From contig CM020619.1 in assembly GCA_009829735.1 (NCBI GenBank), positions 11,895,777 to 11,959,776 on the forward strand: a stretch of 64,000 nt of DNA. The letters run 5' to 3'. A model generated the notes under the pieces. The model searched no databases, was not told the DNA's origin, and saw nothing but the letters and a program-made list of their open reading frames with translations. Position 1 is the first letter of the stretch; every line of letters begins with the position of its first letter. This DNA is from Pyropia yezoensis. Taxonomy: Eukaryota > Rhodophyta > Bangiophyceae > Bangiales > Bangiaceae. Shown here piece by piece: positions 9,053 to 19,928 of the stretch. Made by a program: the position numbers and the translations under genes.

Positions 9053-10444
9053 ATGGGGACCGACACGCCTGCCCCCGGGACCTCACCCAGAAATACAGGC
9101 GCTGGTGCCGGTGGAGACGGAGGCGCTGTGGCTGATACCGGCGGTGCTCCTGGCGGCGCTGCGGGGTCTCGCGGTGGACGTGGGTCGGCCGACAGCCGTG
9201 CTCCTGGCGGTGCTGCGGGATCTTTCGGTGGCGGCCGGTCGGGTGTCCTGGTGGACGGCGACCCCATCAACGCTATGAGCTCGACGACCTTCTTTCCTTT
9301 CGTGAGACTCCGCATTATCGAGCTGTGGCACGACACGGTCCACGATCGTGGCTGGCGGCACCAGCGGCGCGGGGTGTCCAAGCGTCTCCAGGTTGCCGCT
9401 GTTTCCGCCCACCTGGTCCAAACCAACCAGTGGGTGAAGCGGCTCCGTGTGGATGGCAAGGTCATTGACAAGGCTGCTGTGTCCCGCTTGATAACCAAGG
9501 CCGTCACCCTCTACAACGCCACCAACTCTATCAAGGCTCATGCAATGGGTAGAAGCGCCTTTTATGTCGACAAGCTCGTCAAGAAGCGCATCACGGAGCA
9601 GGGCAAGTCGTGGCGAATGAGTTTCGAGGACATCGACAAGATTTTGCGTCTTGTAATTGACACACAGCCATGGGTCGGCGGAGTGCAACGATCCAGTCCT
9701 CCCTTTGGTGGCGTTCCGCCCAATGACCGGCCCGCTGCTGCGTCGGGCAATTACCGGGAGCATCGGCGGGGCATGGCTGGGGAGGCTGGCTCTGCTGCGG
9801 GGGGGTCTACCGCCGGTAGCGGTGGCGGCAGCGAGGAAGGGCAAGAGGAGGCGGACGAGGGGGCGGGTGGAAGTGCCATCGGTTCTCCGGGGCCTCCTGA
9901 CCCGGCGGCGGGCACCGTGGGTGGCGGCAAAGACGCGGACGGGGACTTGTCTGAAGACCATGGTGGCAGCGACGCGGATAGCGCACGCCGAGCCGGTAAC
10001 GTCGCCGAGGACAGCGCCACTACTGGCGGCAGTTGGGGGGAACGTGTAGGAGGAGGGGCGCGGGGGGGGGCTTTCCGCGCCCAGCGCGGTCCCAGCACCG
10101 GTGAACCCCGCACCCTAGTGTCCCCCAGGTCCGTCACTGGCCACCACGCTCGGGGCGCCAGTGGGCGGACCTGCCGCGCTGCACTGGCAGACGCCGCGGT
10201 TGAATCCGTTTTGCCTGGCGGGGCTGACTTTATGCGCCGTTTGGGCGAGTCTCTAGCTGACAATGCTCGCCGCCTCGACGAGAAGCAGAAGATCAAGAGG
10301 CTGGCCGCGGTGGAGTCTGAGCGGACCAAGCGGGTGGCCGTCCTGACGGCAGCGGTGGAGAAGGACCCGGACAACGAGACGTTCCGGGATATGCTTAGGA
10401 TCGCAATGGGGGAGCCCGCAGGGCGGTCCGCACCTCCTCAATAA
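9053..10444 (+). CDS. Harbinger-associated ORF of unknown function (463 aa)
   Basis: The start is chosen at the first ATG of the open frame, just after a pyrimidine-rich tract; the frame stays open further upstream without an ATG. The N-terminus (about 1-75) is Gly/Ala-rich. A folded, basic, helix-rich block at about 80-205 contains RLRIIELWHDTVHDRGWRHQ and SFEDIDKILRLVIDTQPWV. A long Gly/Ser/Asp-rich linker follows. The last ~60 residues form a charged helix (DEKQKIKRLAAVESERTKRV). It converges with a PIF/Harbinger transposase, 37 bp away. PIF/Harbinger elements commonly encode a second, Myb/SANT-like DNA-binding protein, so a partner role is likely by position. I cannot confirm the Myb fold by eye. 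Confidence 0.55.
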   Translation: MGTDTPAPGTSPRNTGAGAGGDGGAVADTGGAPGGAAGSRGGRGSADSRAPGGAAGSFGGGRSGVLVDGDPINAMSSTTFFPFVRLRIIELWHDTVHDRGWRHQRRGVSKRLQVAAVSAHLVQTNQWVKRLRVDGKVIDKAAVSRLITKAVTLYNATNSIKAHAMGRSAFYVDKLVKKRITEQGKSWRMSFEDIDKILRLVIDTQPWVGGVQRSSPPFGGVPPNDRPAAASGNYREHRRGMAGEAGSAAGGSTAGSGGGSEEGQEEADEGAGGSAIGSPGPPDPAAGTVGGGKDADGDLSEDHGGSDADSARRAGNVAEDSATTGGSWGERVGGGARGGAFRAQRGPSTGEPRTLVSPRSVTGHHARGASGRTCRAALADAAVESVLPGGADFMRRLGESLADNARRLDEKQKIKRLAAVESERTKRVAVLTAAVEKDPDNETFRDMLRIAMGEPAGRSAPPQ

Positions 10445-10481
10445 TGTTAATTTTTACTCGCCTTCTTCACACGTTCTCTCT

Positions 10482-11740
10482 CTATGGCCCTGTCTCCTTC
10501 ATAAAGGTACACACCATATCGATAACCTGCTGTCGACGGACCAGAGCTACCTCAACGGGCAGCACCGCGGACTCAGGCGAGGGCTCAGGTACCGGCTGGT
10601 CGGAGAAGTTGTCACCTACCTTGATGCACACGTTCTGAAGGACAACGCAAGCCATGATCCAACTCATGCAGAAGGAGAACTGTCGGTCGCTGGCCAGCGC
10701 CAGCCGGAGCTCCTTCAAGCTGGTCCACCTCCCCTTGAGGATGCCAATCGCATGCTCGGACTTGACCAGCAGCTGCGCGGCCTGGTAGTTATAGTTGCGA
10801 TGCCGAGGGCAATTGCATTCAGGTTCCTTGAACGGCCCAACCACGTTTCTCGAATAGAGCATCCCCTTGTCCCCCAACAGGTACTGGCCAGCAGTAAAGA
10901 TAATACTTGGGCGGCAATGCCACTCGGCCGTCGATTGCACGTACGTGTCGGGCGCCGCCCCGGTGCAGCCGAGAACGATGTTGGTGATGTAGCAGTCCCA
11001 GTCACACGTGATGAGCCCGCTCACGCTGTACCACTGCTTGCGGTCAAAGTACGCCCACGGATGCAGCGCGGGCTGGTACGCCAGCGGAAAAGTGGTGCCG
11101 TCCGTTGCGCCTATACACCAGTCAAAGCCGTACGCATCTTTGGCAAACGAGGAAAGAGCGGCGCGCCGCCGCATATCAGGCCATTGAACGTGCTGCGGGG
11201 CATTGCCGGCCAACGTGGTGACAACACGCCTCGTACACTTGATAACTGCTCCCACGGAAACCCCAAACATGACCGCCTCCACGTCCACCGCGCTGGCATT
11301 CCCGTAGTGCCCGAGTCGGAACAGGGTGATTGATAGCTGCAAGTCGATCTGGAGCTGCCCCCCCCCCCGTCGACGCAATAAAACGCTCTCCGCGTGCAAC
11401 AGGAGTGAGCTTTTCACGACCAGAAACGTCGACCTGATGACCCGAAAGTGTGTGCGGAAGCGCTCCTCCGACTCGTGGTAGAACACCGTCCGGAACCATG
11501 CGTCCGTCTTGGGCACCACGCGTCGCCCGCGTCGGAGATAACGGCGGGCGCTACATGGCTAAGAGCCTGCCATGACAGCGCCCAACAAAGCTCGAAGAAC
11601 ATCTTGCTCAGCCGCCCACCACCAGGAAAAAGATCGCCCTTCTTGATTGTGCCGACCTTCAGCATCGCAACCAGAAGTGCGAAAAGTAGAACTCGTTGAC
11701 GCAAAGTAGAGATGACAGTCTTGCGTGTACGACGAGCCAT
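10482..11740 (-). CDS. PIF/Harbinger-type DDE transposase
   Basis: The main frame (10482-11519) contains the DDE nuclease: GATDGTTFPL (first Asp), DRKQWYSVSGLITCDWDCYI, YLLGDKGMLYSRNVVGPF (second Asp), and LLVKSEHAIGILKGRWTSLK (Glu). All three catalytic positions are present. The frame has no ATG at its upstream end. A neighbouring frame supplies a plausible N-terminus from the ATG at 11740 (MARRTRKTVIST...), so a single frame change lies around 11520-11570. It could be an intron (a CTTAG acceptor-like sequence is present but no convincing donor), a frameshift or a sequence error. It is convergent with the ORF at 9053-10444; together they look like one element, but its terminal inverted repeats were not found. 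Confidence 0.75.
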
Positions 11741-13261
11741 ATTGGAGTTGAAATTATGCTTGATACCTATGAATACCAAAGCGGCACGTCCACAGGAGAG
11801 AGGGGTTCGGAGCTACTTAGAGAGCGCGTGGGAACGCGACCGCACGGACGCCTGGCACGTTGGCGCGAGGACGGGTGCGGCGTGCAGAGGTCAACCACCA
11901 CTGACAACGCCAGCTCAACCGGCCGACGCAGAGCAAGCGGTGTGGCTGGGAGGGCGGGGGGGGGCGCGGCAAGCTACCGTACCAGGAGAGCACGTGGGGG
12001 GCATGGGGTGAGAGACGGACAGGTAGAGACAATCATCCCGTTCAGGCACGAGCAAGACAGAAGAAACGAGCGACAGGGAGCGCAACATGTTTGTCAGTCG
12101 CCGAATGGGACAACGACGCAGATGTGGACTCGTCGAGACGGTAAGGAAAAAAAAGTAACGACAGGGCACCCACACGTCAAGCGAGGCCGTCAACATACAG
12201 TGCGCGTGAGTCCGTAGCGAGTCGTCCGTGCAAGGGCCGGGCCGCTGAGAGAAGAAAAGCGGGGTGGGCATGCGTGTCGATGACGCCCGCGCACGATCCG
12301 CACCGCACGACGCGGAGCAAGAATCGCCCCGTCGAGGCGGAAGTATGAGTGCCAGGGGGTCCCGCGAGTGGGAGATTCTGAGCGTCGCGCGATGAGGTTA
12401 GGACTTTCTTAGACCAATTCATATTTTTGTAAAATTATGTGAGACATCCCGCCGTGGTCGTAGAATCGCCTCCCCTGCGCTGGAATCGCCTGCGACCGTG
12501 AAACAGCCTGTGAGGCCCCGCCCGCCGCTCTGCCTGCGCAGCACTGCTTATTTTACCCCCGCTTCTTGCTTTCTGCCTATGACAGCTCGGGCGATCGGTA
12601 GTCGCCACCCCCCTAGGTATGACCGGAAGCGCACGGGGCAGAAGAGCACTGTCGTGAAGCGCAAAGAAGCGACCGACCATCGCTACACTTGGGAGCAATG
12701 TTTATACAAACGCGTTTAAAAACCGCGCAATCTCTCGCACTGGTTAAGCAAAAACCTGCGCGACGACAGCTTTCGAGGGTCTGCACGGAAAAATCTCTCC
12801 GCCTTGCTCAACATCTGCAACGTGAATTCTGACCAATGGAACGCTCCGTCCAGCGAACAGCAGCGCCACCGCTGTTGTCATTGGTTGACAGAACACCGAC
12901 AGCGGCCGTCGTGTCGGTCATCCTGGGGGAGATTCTTTGGCCTCGGCCCATCCTCTCGATCAAAAAAGCAAAAGTCTGCTCGAGCCGTTCATTTTCGTGC
13001 TCGAGCAGGGCAAGAATTTGCACAACGAAGCAAGAGATTTGGCCAAAATCGGGCTTGTATCTTGACAGGGGATAAGCAGTGCTGCGCTGGTGCGCGCGCC
13101 CTCGCCGATAGACGAGGCGCCGCGTCGCGAGGGCACGATCACCCCCGCTCGCCGGCGGGTGAGTGTCTGCTCGGCGTGGTCCCCACCCCGTCATCGATCG
13201 CCCCGTCTCAATCCCTCGGGTCGGGAGATGATGTGTCTGCGCCGTGACGACGCCTTGCCTC
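11741..13261. other. Intergenic, no supported gene
   Basis: Short opposing ORFs without motifs. It contains an AT-richer spot at 12400-12440 and a perfect inverted repeat at 12976-13008. The right end of the Harbinger-like element may lie here. Confidence 0.4.
12976..13008. repeat. Perfect 10-bp inverted repeat
   Basis: CTGCTCGAGC and GCTCGAGCAG separated by 13 bases. It is a potential hairpin; no coding context is supported on either side. Confidence 0.6.
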
Positions 13262-14240
13262 CAGGCGGGAAGGCAGGGGTGGGGGGTGAAGCGGGGGGGG
13301 GGCGGTGGTAGTGGTGGGGCCTGGGGCCCCACCACGCCGTGTCACCCCGTCGTGGCCACGGCGTGGGCGGGCGGGCGTGGGCATGCGCGGGCCGTGGCAG
13401 CGGGGCGTCGCTGCCGCGGCGGGAGGCGGCGGGGGCGGAAGGGGGGGGGGGGTGGCGCGCCGCCTACAAGGACCCCCGCGGTGCCGCGGCCGGCAGCGTC
13501 CTCCCGCAGCCCACCAACCCCATCCGTCCGCTGCCCCCCGCGGTCACCCACTGCCCAGCGGGCCACCCCCGCTCCCAACCCCCGCCCCCAACCCCTGCCC
13601 CCGCCTTTTTCCCGTGTCTCCGCTGCTACCACCGGCGCGGCCGCTCCGCGGGCAGCCCTTCCCCCTCTGCGTCCCTCTCCGAGGGCACGGCCACCCCTTT
13701 CCCCCCCTCCCCCCCCTCTACCGCTCTTCTCCCCCCCTTCCGGCACCATGTACGTCTTTTTCCTGGCGTCGGCGGTGACCAAGGCAGGCCTACACTCCTT
13801 CGCGGCGGGCCCCCCGCTGCGGTCGCGGTACACCCCGCCCAGCGGCTGGGCGTGCGCCTCGCCGCGGCGGCGCAACCGGCAGCAGCCTTCGCCGGGCGGT
13901 GCGGGCCGCACCCGCCACACAAGGGGTGGCGGCGGCGGCAGTGGCGCGCCGCGGCGGCGGTCGTTGCGGCTGTGGGCGCTGCGGAGGTAGCCCCTGGCGG
14001 CGGGCGCACGCGGCCCGCTGCTGTGCGGCGCCTCAGGGATGAGACTCCGAGCGCCCCTGCGACGGGCGGTGGGGGGTGGCGGCAGCGGCAATGGCTGGCC
14101 GCCGCCCGCGCGCGCCCGCCCGCCGCGGCGGGTCGTGGTGCGGCCCAGGACGGTGCTAACTTTACATTGCTCTCTTGTTTCTCTTTTTTCTCTCTCTCTT
14201 TTTTTAACTGCTCTTTTTTTCCCTCACTGCTTGCGTGTAC
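13262..14240. other. Low-complexity G/C-rich tract ending in a pyrimidine run
   Basis: Homopolymer G and C runs and CCCC/GGCGGC-type repeats make long open frames on both strands with Pro/Arg/Gly/Ala-only composition. I treat these as compositional artefacts. 14160-14230 is an almost pure T/C tract. One short frame with a good ATG context (13748-13990, MYVFFLASAVTKAG...) is noted but not supported. Confidence 0.4.
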
Positions 14241-14305
14241 ATAGACCAAAAAAAGAAGCCTGCTTCATTCCTTGACTACCCCACCGCTGCGCGTTTGTGA
14301 CCGGG

Positions 14306-16073
14306 CTACACCCCCCCGCTGGGGTGTGTTTGGTGGGCCCGCCGGTCACCCGGCGACCCCGGCTTGTGCCTCCCCCCGTGCGGGCAGCCGGCCTGCCCTG
14401 TCGCCCCCTTGCCCGACTTGCCCGACTTGCCCGCGTCGACAGAAGCTGCCACCTCGACGGCCGTCACCGTATCGACGGCCGCGGCCGTCAAGGCAGCCAC
14501 GGCGGCCTTGGCCGACTCCACAGCCGCCGCTGCCTTGGCAGGCGCTGTCTCGGCGCCTTCCACGCCCTCCACGCCCGCCGCGCCGCCCTTCGGGGCCTTG
14601 GCGCGCACCAGGTCTTCTGGCGCGACCGTCAAGTAGTAGACGGGCAGGGCCACGCTGTCGCACGTCTTGATGTGCTCGCTGGCACATTCGCCCAGCCCAA
14701 CGGCGCCTGTGTCGCCTCCACCCGCGGTACGTCACGCACATTCACCGCCAGCGCCGCGGGCGCCATCCCCGTGTGACCCGCCTTGATCGCTAGGCAGGTT
14801 CCGCCCTGGAACATGCAAACCACCGTCGAGCGCAGCACCCGCTTGGCCTCCTTGACGAGCAGCAGCAGCTCCACCCGGTCTTCGACCAGAAAGGCGTCGT
14901 ACTGGAGGAGCACCTCCCGCTTGGCCTCAAACGTGCGGTACCGCTTGCGCAGCTTCTCCATGCCCAACACGCGGGTGACCCCCCCCGAGTCCCCTACCGA
15001 CGCGAAGAAGTCTCTGACAGCCCGCTAAGGGTCATTGACAATCAGGCACACCTCTGCGTCGCCGGGCTTGTGCAGTGGGGTGGATAAGGGGATGAGGATG
15101 AAGCGCATGCGGGGCCGGTCGGGCATGAGCTTGATGCTGAGAATGATCGACGCGGGCTCGACCGTGTGGTCGTCGACGAGCGCCGCTTTCGCCTCCTCGC
15201 CGCTGCCGGCCTGCGCCGCCCGCCCCGTCACGTGCTGCAGCAGCGCCGCTACCGCGAGGGCCACCAGGTCTGCCACCACCCCGGGGGGGGGGGGCGTTCG
15301 GGTCGGCCACAGTGGCGGCAGCAAAGCGGCGCTTGGCCTTTTCGGCTGGCCGCGGTGACGCCGCCACCACAGCGGCAGCCTCTGCCGTCCGCTTGGCCTC
15401 TTGGTGACAAACTGCGACGTCGGCATCGGCGTCGGTGCTTGCTTGGCCACTTCATCAGACCCCGGCGACGGCGTTGCCACCGCCGCGGCTGCAGCAGGGG
15501 TAACTGCAGCGGCCGGCGCAGCGGGGGTGGCGGCCGCCGCCGACCGCTTGGCCTTCTTTGCCGACCGCAGTGGCGCCGCCGCCAAAGCAGAGCAGGGGCG
15601 GCCCGCGCAGCAGCGTCTGGAGTAGCCGCCGTGGCCGCACTGGCAGCTGCCCCGGCCCGCTTGGCCTGTGGTGTCGCGGAACATACTGCCGCAGCTGCCG
15701 GGGCCGCGAGGGTGACGGCAGCCGGCGTGACGGGCGCCGCTGGGGAGGCTCCCGCCCCCGCACGCTTCGCCCTTCTGGCCGCCGAACGGGGCGTGCTTGC
15801 CGGCGTGGCCGGTGCGGCCGGCTCCGCGCCCGCATCCGTCCGTGTCTTTGTTACCGCCGCCGCCGCTGCCTTTGCCGCCTTCGCCTCTGCCTGCGGCGTG
15901 GAACTCCGCAGCGCGCCCATGACCGCTTTGTTCCCAGCCCCCGCCCCGGGCTTTGGCGTTGTCGCCGCCGGCGCCGCCCCAGCCGGTGCCCCAATCTTCG
16001 CAGCCGTCGGCGTGGCGCGGCGACAAGGGAGCCGCTGACGGGCCGCCGCTAACAGGCTGCCGATACCGCCCAT
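14306..16073 (-). pseudogene. Utp30/RSL1D1-like ribosomal L1-domain protein, disrupted
   Basis: Nucleolar ribosome-biogenesis protein family (ribosomal L1 fold). The ATG at 16073 (MGGIGSLLAAARQRL) sits in a good context. The first ~200 codons are Ala/Pro-rich with a repeated AKRAGA..PAAPVTP-type unit. The L1 domain follows: ADLVALAVAALLQHV, PRMRFILIPLSTPLHKPGD, AEVCLIVNDP, then LRKRYRTFEAKREVLLQYDA and FLVEDRVELLLLVKEAKRV, and finally EHIKTCDSVALPVYYLTVAP. An in-frame TAG at 15025-15027 falls where a Gln would fit (NDP-stop-RAVRDFF), and the two sides are in the same frame. Frame changes near 15590, 15370, 15280 and 14670 are also needed; that near 15280 falls in a long G run. It is either a pseudogene or a real gene with consensus errors in homopolymers. 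Confidence 0.65.
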
Positions 16074-16288
16074 TGTGGCACGGAGGGAGGGAGGAGGCGG
16101 CGCCGCCGCCGCTGTCGCCGCTGCCGCTGCCGCTGCCCCTGCCCAGAGGTGAGGGGGGGAGGGGCTATCTGGGGAGGGACCCGCCCGCCACGGCCGCCGG
16201 TGCGCGGGAGGGAAGGGGTGGGGGTATTGTGAGAAGGGGGGGAACGCTGTGTAAACAAGCACCCCGCACCCCATGACAGCTCCGACCC

Positions 16289-19200
16289 TTACGGTGAGTC
16301 AATCACGTCCGTCGCCTTGTGGCCACCAAAAAGGATGGACCACGATGCGTACAGATTGTACAGCCCAGCACCGTACATCTTGCGCATGTCATGTCGGAGG
16401 CACACCAACGTGCGCGAGGCTGCAACAGAAGATCGGAAATCGTAGTACTCCGTCACAGTGTCCCTGTTCGCCACTACGACGTGGGCAACGCGGTCCGCCC
16501 ACTCGCCCCACTTGAGGCCAAAGCTCTTCTCGAGGCTCTCGTAGCTCGCAACAGCAGCGTCCAGTTCTACGGACGTAGAAGCCGATGGGCTGCTGTCCTT
16601 ATTGTTGATCGCAACGCACACGAGTTCACCGGCACGTGGACCGCCAGCAACACCTTGAGTGCAATTGTAAAACACCAGGCAGTCAACCCCAATGTAGCCA
16701 GCGGGGGACCGCCACACGTTGTCCAGCAGCTCATCTCGACTTTTGTCGCTAACAAGGTCCTCAATCGTGTCCTTGAACTCGATGGGAATGACGGTGTTCT
16801 TTCGCGCCCGGGAAGCGTCCACGCAAACATCGTCGCGACAGGGACCGCCGAATCTCCGCACCGGCAATGAGTCCGGGTAGAGCTGCCGGAGAGGCAAGCT
16901 AGAGAACTTGGCCTCCGCCGTCATGGGGCCAGACAGTGAGCAAAGGAGCTCGCGAGCCCGACTGGCCGCCACTTCCCACCAGTAATGATAGAGCTCGGCA
17001 GCTTCATGCGGGGTGCCACCGGTACTCATGCCAAGCATCATGCTCCCCAACGCATCCATGCAGCATGGCTTGGTCTGAAGCTTAACCGCAGTCTCGGCGC
17101 TGTTGGATAGTGCCATCAATCCCGTCATCTTCTTGTGGTGGTTCGTGGCCTCGATGATCGCCAGCGTTGGGACAGCAATATCCCGAAAAAAGTCACGGGC
17201 GTCTGCCGTGGCACCAAACTCGCCGGTGCTGATTAGCTTCTCCCACACGATCGGTCGCCCCTTGTGGTCGATGGCCGCGAGGGACCTCGCCTCCACCTCA
17301 ATGCCGGTGATGAGAACCGCCTGTACAGTAGGGTTGTTGGCAATGATGAATGAAGCGCTGCCGGGCGCCATCCCCTTCGGCTTACTCGAGGAAGCGCCTA
17401 GCAGCAGCTGGTAGACGGGGTACCCCTGTGCGCCTTGCAAAAGGGCCTCGAGCGCATAAGACAGGTACCTCCCGATTCCGCCAGAGAAAGCAGCGATAGA
17501 GCGCGCTGATTCCTCGTTCGTCACAACACGGCCGGCCCGCGAGAACATCAGCAAGCCAGGGTTCAAGATACGCTCCACCAAGGCCTTCATCACCTCCGCC
17601 TCAGGCAACAAAGGAACTGTTGTCGCTGTCGATACCACCGTGGGAGACCCCTTCAGCCGGAAGTTGTACTCGTCGATGGCCTCCACTGGATCACGAAGCA
17701 AGTCAAGGAAGGCCACTTCCATCGAGGAAAATAGTAAGCGAAAGGAGTCCACCGACGCGCAGTAGCCGTAGAGCGCTTGCCTGTACGGCTCGAAGGCATA
17801 TCCAACCTTACCGAGCTCATCGACGAGCAGCAGAGAGGGAGCGTCGGGGTTGCCGCGCTTGTTACGCAGAATCCGTAGCACCTCGTCTTGAACGACGTCG
17901 ACGTTGACGTCACCGCACGCTCCAAACTCCTTCTCCTTAAACTTGGCCAAAAAGGCTGCCCATGGCACGCGACGGCTGTCGCAATGCTCACAGTAGATGA
18001 TGCGAGAAAGAAGCGGAAAGAGTTCGGCGCCCTCGCGTTGAGACAGGCGAACGTCTTCGATCGAGAATCCCATGTTGGAGTTAAACGAGATGCCAAAAAC
18101 GACCGTGTGCTTGGCAAAGTCCACCACCTCGTCCCAGCTCCTGTAGCGGTATGGTTTCCTGGTGGCATCGTTCATGTCATACGAAGCCTTGACCACCTCT
18201 AAGGAGCGGCAGGCGCTGTCAGGCGAGTAAATGGGCTCCGACACAGGCAGATTGTCCTTACATGTGGCAACGTCGCCAAGAAAGGATGACTTGCCGCATC
18301 CCGAGAGGGCCGTGATTGAGTAGACGGTACGGATGTCACCCCAGGAGGTTGCGAGCCACCGCCAGAGCTCACACATCTGAGGGACGCGAGGGACGTGCAG
18401 CCCAAGGGGCGGCAGCGGAAAGGGCGGGAAAGGCGCCGCGGGGTCAGCGGGAGCGTCGACAAACCAGCCCTCCTCCCACAGGACTCGTAATGCCCCGTTC
18501 GGTGAAAATTGCAGAGGGTCAACCACGTTCACTGCGCCGCCCGCTGCCGTGCTGCCGCCCGTCCACGCGGTCTTGGACACGGTCGGGCCAGGGCCCACCA
18601 CGGACTCAGGCTCGGCTTCATCCACGGAGTCAAGCTTCTCCGAGACGGCGCTGGAAGCAATCGAGCAAGATGTTTTTCGTCGCTGTGCTTCACACAGCTT
18701 ACATAGCGTCCACTCCTTACTGAGGGCCTGGTTCCCATACATCCACAACTCCGGGTCAACGCGTCGGGATGCTGCGCAGCGGTAGTTGACAAGGTGGTAC
18801 TTTCGAGATGTCGACGTGCAGGTCCACTTGAACTCAAACTCATCGCCGCCCTCCGCTTGAAGAGCGCCACCCTGCGGTCCACAAAAGGCTTGAGCGACTA
18901 GAGGCGGACGCTGCGTGCCATCCAAAGGGAAGGCCAAAGTAGCAGCTGGTTGCACATGCCGCTGAGGTGTCTTGGGGAATACCGGCGTAAACGAGCACGA
19001 CCCACGATGGCCATGCATCCGCTGAATACCACGAACGAAGCCCGTGCCATTCGTCCCCGTGACCGGTACAAACGCCATAGCAGCGGAGAGTTGAATTCCA
19101 GGCCCTCGCATCAAAGCCGCCCCCCCTGCCCTCCACTCTGCAAGCAGCCCGTCGTCCATCCGCTCCCTCTTCACCCCCCCCCCCCCCCCCACGTCAGTGG

Positions 19201-19459
19201 CCATGTGCTCGTCCGACCCCCCCCCCTTGACCGCCGCCAGCGCCAGCGTCTCCGCCTGCTGCCCGCAGGTGCCCACAAGCGCCACTTGCTCCGTCGCCGC
19301 CAACCGCAGCGCCGCGAGAAATGGCCCAGCCGCAACGCCGCGCGAATGGTGCCCGCGAGGGTGTCCACATACCGGTAGTGACCGTAGCGGGGCCGTCAGG
19401 AGAGGAAGGCTGTCGCAGCAGCAGCAGACGGGGGGGCGGGCCGCTGGCGGCGGTGGCAT
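16289..19459 (-). CDS. Crinkler-like P-loop NTPase with C-terminal REase-like domain (1056 aa)
   Basis: Single long ORF with the stop at 16289 and an ATG at 19459. The true start may be further in, because the first ~150 residues cross poly-C/G runs. Around residues 200-270 there is a Cys/His-rich segment (KWTCTSTSRKYHLVNYRC ... CKLCEAQR) that may bind zinc. Walker A is ITALSGCGKSSFLGD near 385-392. Walker B is SLLLVDELGKVG near 543. Near 875-895 a D...(x)n...ExK pattern (VIPIEFKDT) resembles a PD-(D/E)xK nuclease. The NTPase-plus-nuclease order is that of eukaryotic Crinkler-RHS-type proteins, a class thought to derive from transposons. No signal peptide or LxLFLAK-type header is visible. 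Its setting among transposons makes a mobile-element protein more likely than a secreted effector. Confidence 0.6.
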   Translation of the reverse strand: MPPPPAARPPVCCCCDSLPLLTAPLRSLPVCGHPRGHHSRGVAAGPFLAALRLAATEQVALVGTCGQQAETLALAAVKGGGSDEHMATDVGGGGGVKRERMDDGLLAEWRAGGAALMRGPGIQLSAAMAFVPVTGTNGTGFVRGIQRMHGHRGSCSFTPVFPKTPQRHVQPAATLAFPLDGTQRPPLVAQAFCGPQGGALQAEGGDEFEFKWTCTSTSRKYHLVNYRCAASRRVDPELWMYGNQALSKEWTLCKLCEAQRRKTSCSIASSAVSEKLDSVDEAEPESVVGPGPTVSKTAWTGGSTAAGGAVNVVDPLQFSPNGALRVLWEEGWFVDAPADPAAPFPPFPLPPLGLHVPRVPQMCELWRWLATSWGDIRTVYSITALSGCGKSSFLGDVATCKDNLPVSEPIYSPDSACRSLEVVKASYDMNDATRKPYRYRSWDEVVDFAKHTVVFGISFNSNMGFSIEDVRLSQREGAELFPLLSRIIYCEHCDSRRVPWAAFLAKFKEKEFGACGDVNVDVVQDEVLRILRNKRGNPDAPSLLLVDELGKVGYAFEPYRQALYGYCASVDSFRLLFSSMEVAFLDLLRDPVEAIDEYNFRLKGSPTVVSTATTVPLLPEAEVMKALVERILNPGLLMFSRAGRVVTNEESARSIAAFSGGIGRYLSYALEALLQGAQGYPVYQLLLGASSSKPKGMAPGSASFIIANNPTVQAVLITGIEVEARSLAAIDHKGRPIVWEKLISTGEFGATADARDFFRDIAVPTLAIIEATNHHKKMTGLMALSNSAETAVKLQTKPCCMDALGSMMLGMSTGGTPHEAAELYHYWWEVAASRARELLCSLSGPMTAEAKFSSLPLRQLYPDSLPVRRFGGPCRDDVCVDASRARKNTVIPIEFKDTIEDLVSDKSRDELLDNVWRSPAGYIGVDCLVFYNCTQGVAGGPRAGELVCVAINNKDSSPSASTSVELDAAVASYESLEKSFGLKWGEWADRVAHVVVANRDTVTEYYDFRSSVAASRTLVCLRHDMRKMYGAGLYNLYASWSILFGGHKATDVIDSP

Positions 19460-19928
19460 GGGGCGGCAGCGGTGGTCTCAGGGACGAGAGGAGCGGGGGG
19501 GGGGCAGCAGCAGAAGCCGTGCGCGCTGCCAACGCGCGAGAGGGGGAGAAGAAGCCGCCGACGGCACCTGCCGCAGAGTAAGCGGCAAGGTGAGCGGGCG
19601 GCGGGCGGCAGCGAGGCGGGAGGGCGGCGGGCGGTGGCGAGGTGGGACACGGAACACCACAAAATTCTGTGACGACCTGATTTGGCCTCTTGAAATCGAC
19701 CAGGGCCCCACAGGGCCCACCAGCCCCATGCGTCAGGAAATAACACGTTTCATGGGTTCCGCGATTGTCGGAGCAGAACCCAGCCATCTCCCACATGCGA
19801 CAATCAGGTTTTTTATGAACATAACCGAAAACAGGTGGCTGTCTAAAGCTCGCGAAGGTTGTTGTCCTGCAGCGTCTTTGCCAGCCGCCGAACAGAATCT
19901 CTGCAAAGGGAGTTTTTTCCGGGGCATC
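19460..19928. other. Intergenic between Crinkler-like ORF and inverted-repeat element
   Basis: GC-rich with G runs (19490-19510) up to about 19660, then more balanced composition. Open frames on both strands lack motifs. Confidence 0.4.

Noticed and set aside
13339..14244. 301-codon frame and opposing 249-codon frame in G/C runs
   Set aside because: Low-complexity composition opens frames on both strands; no domain is visible.
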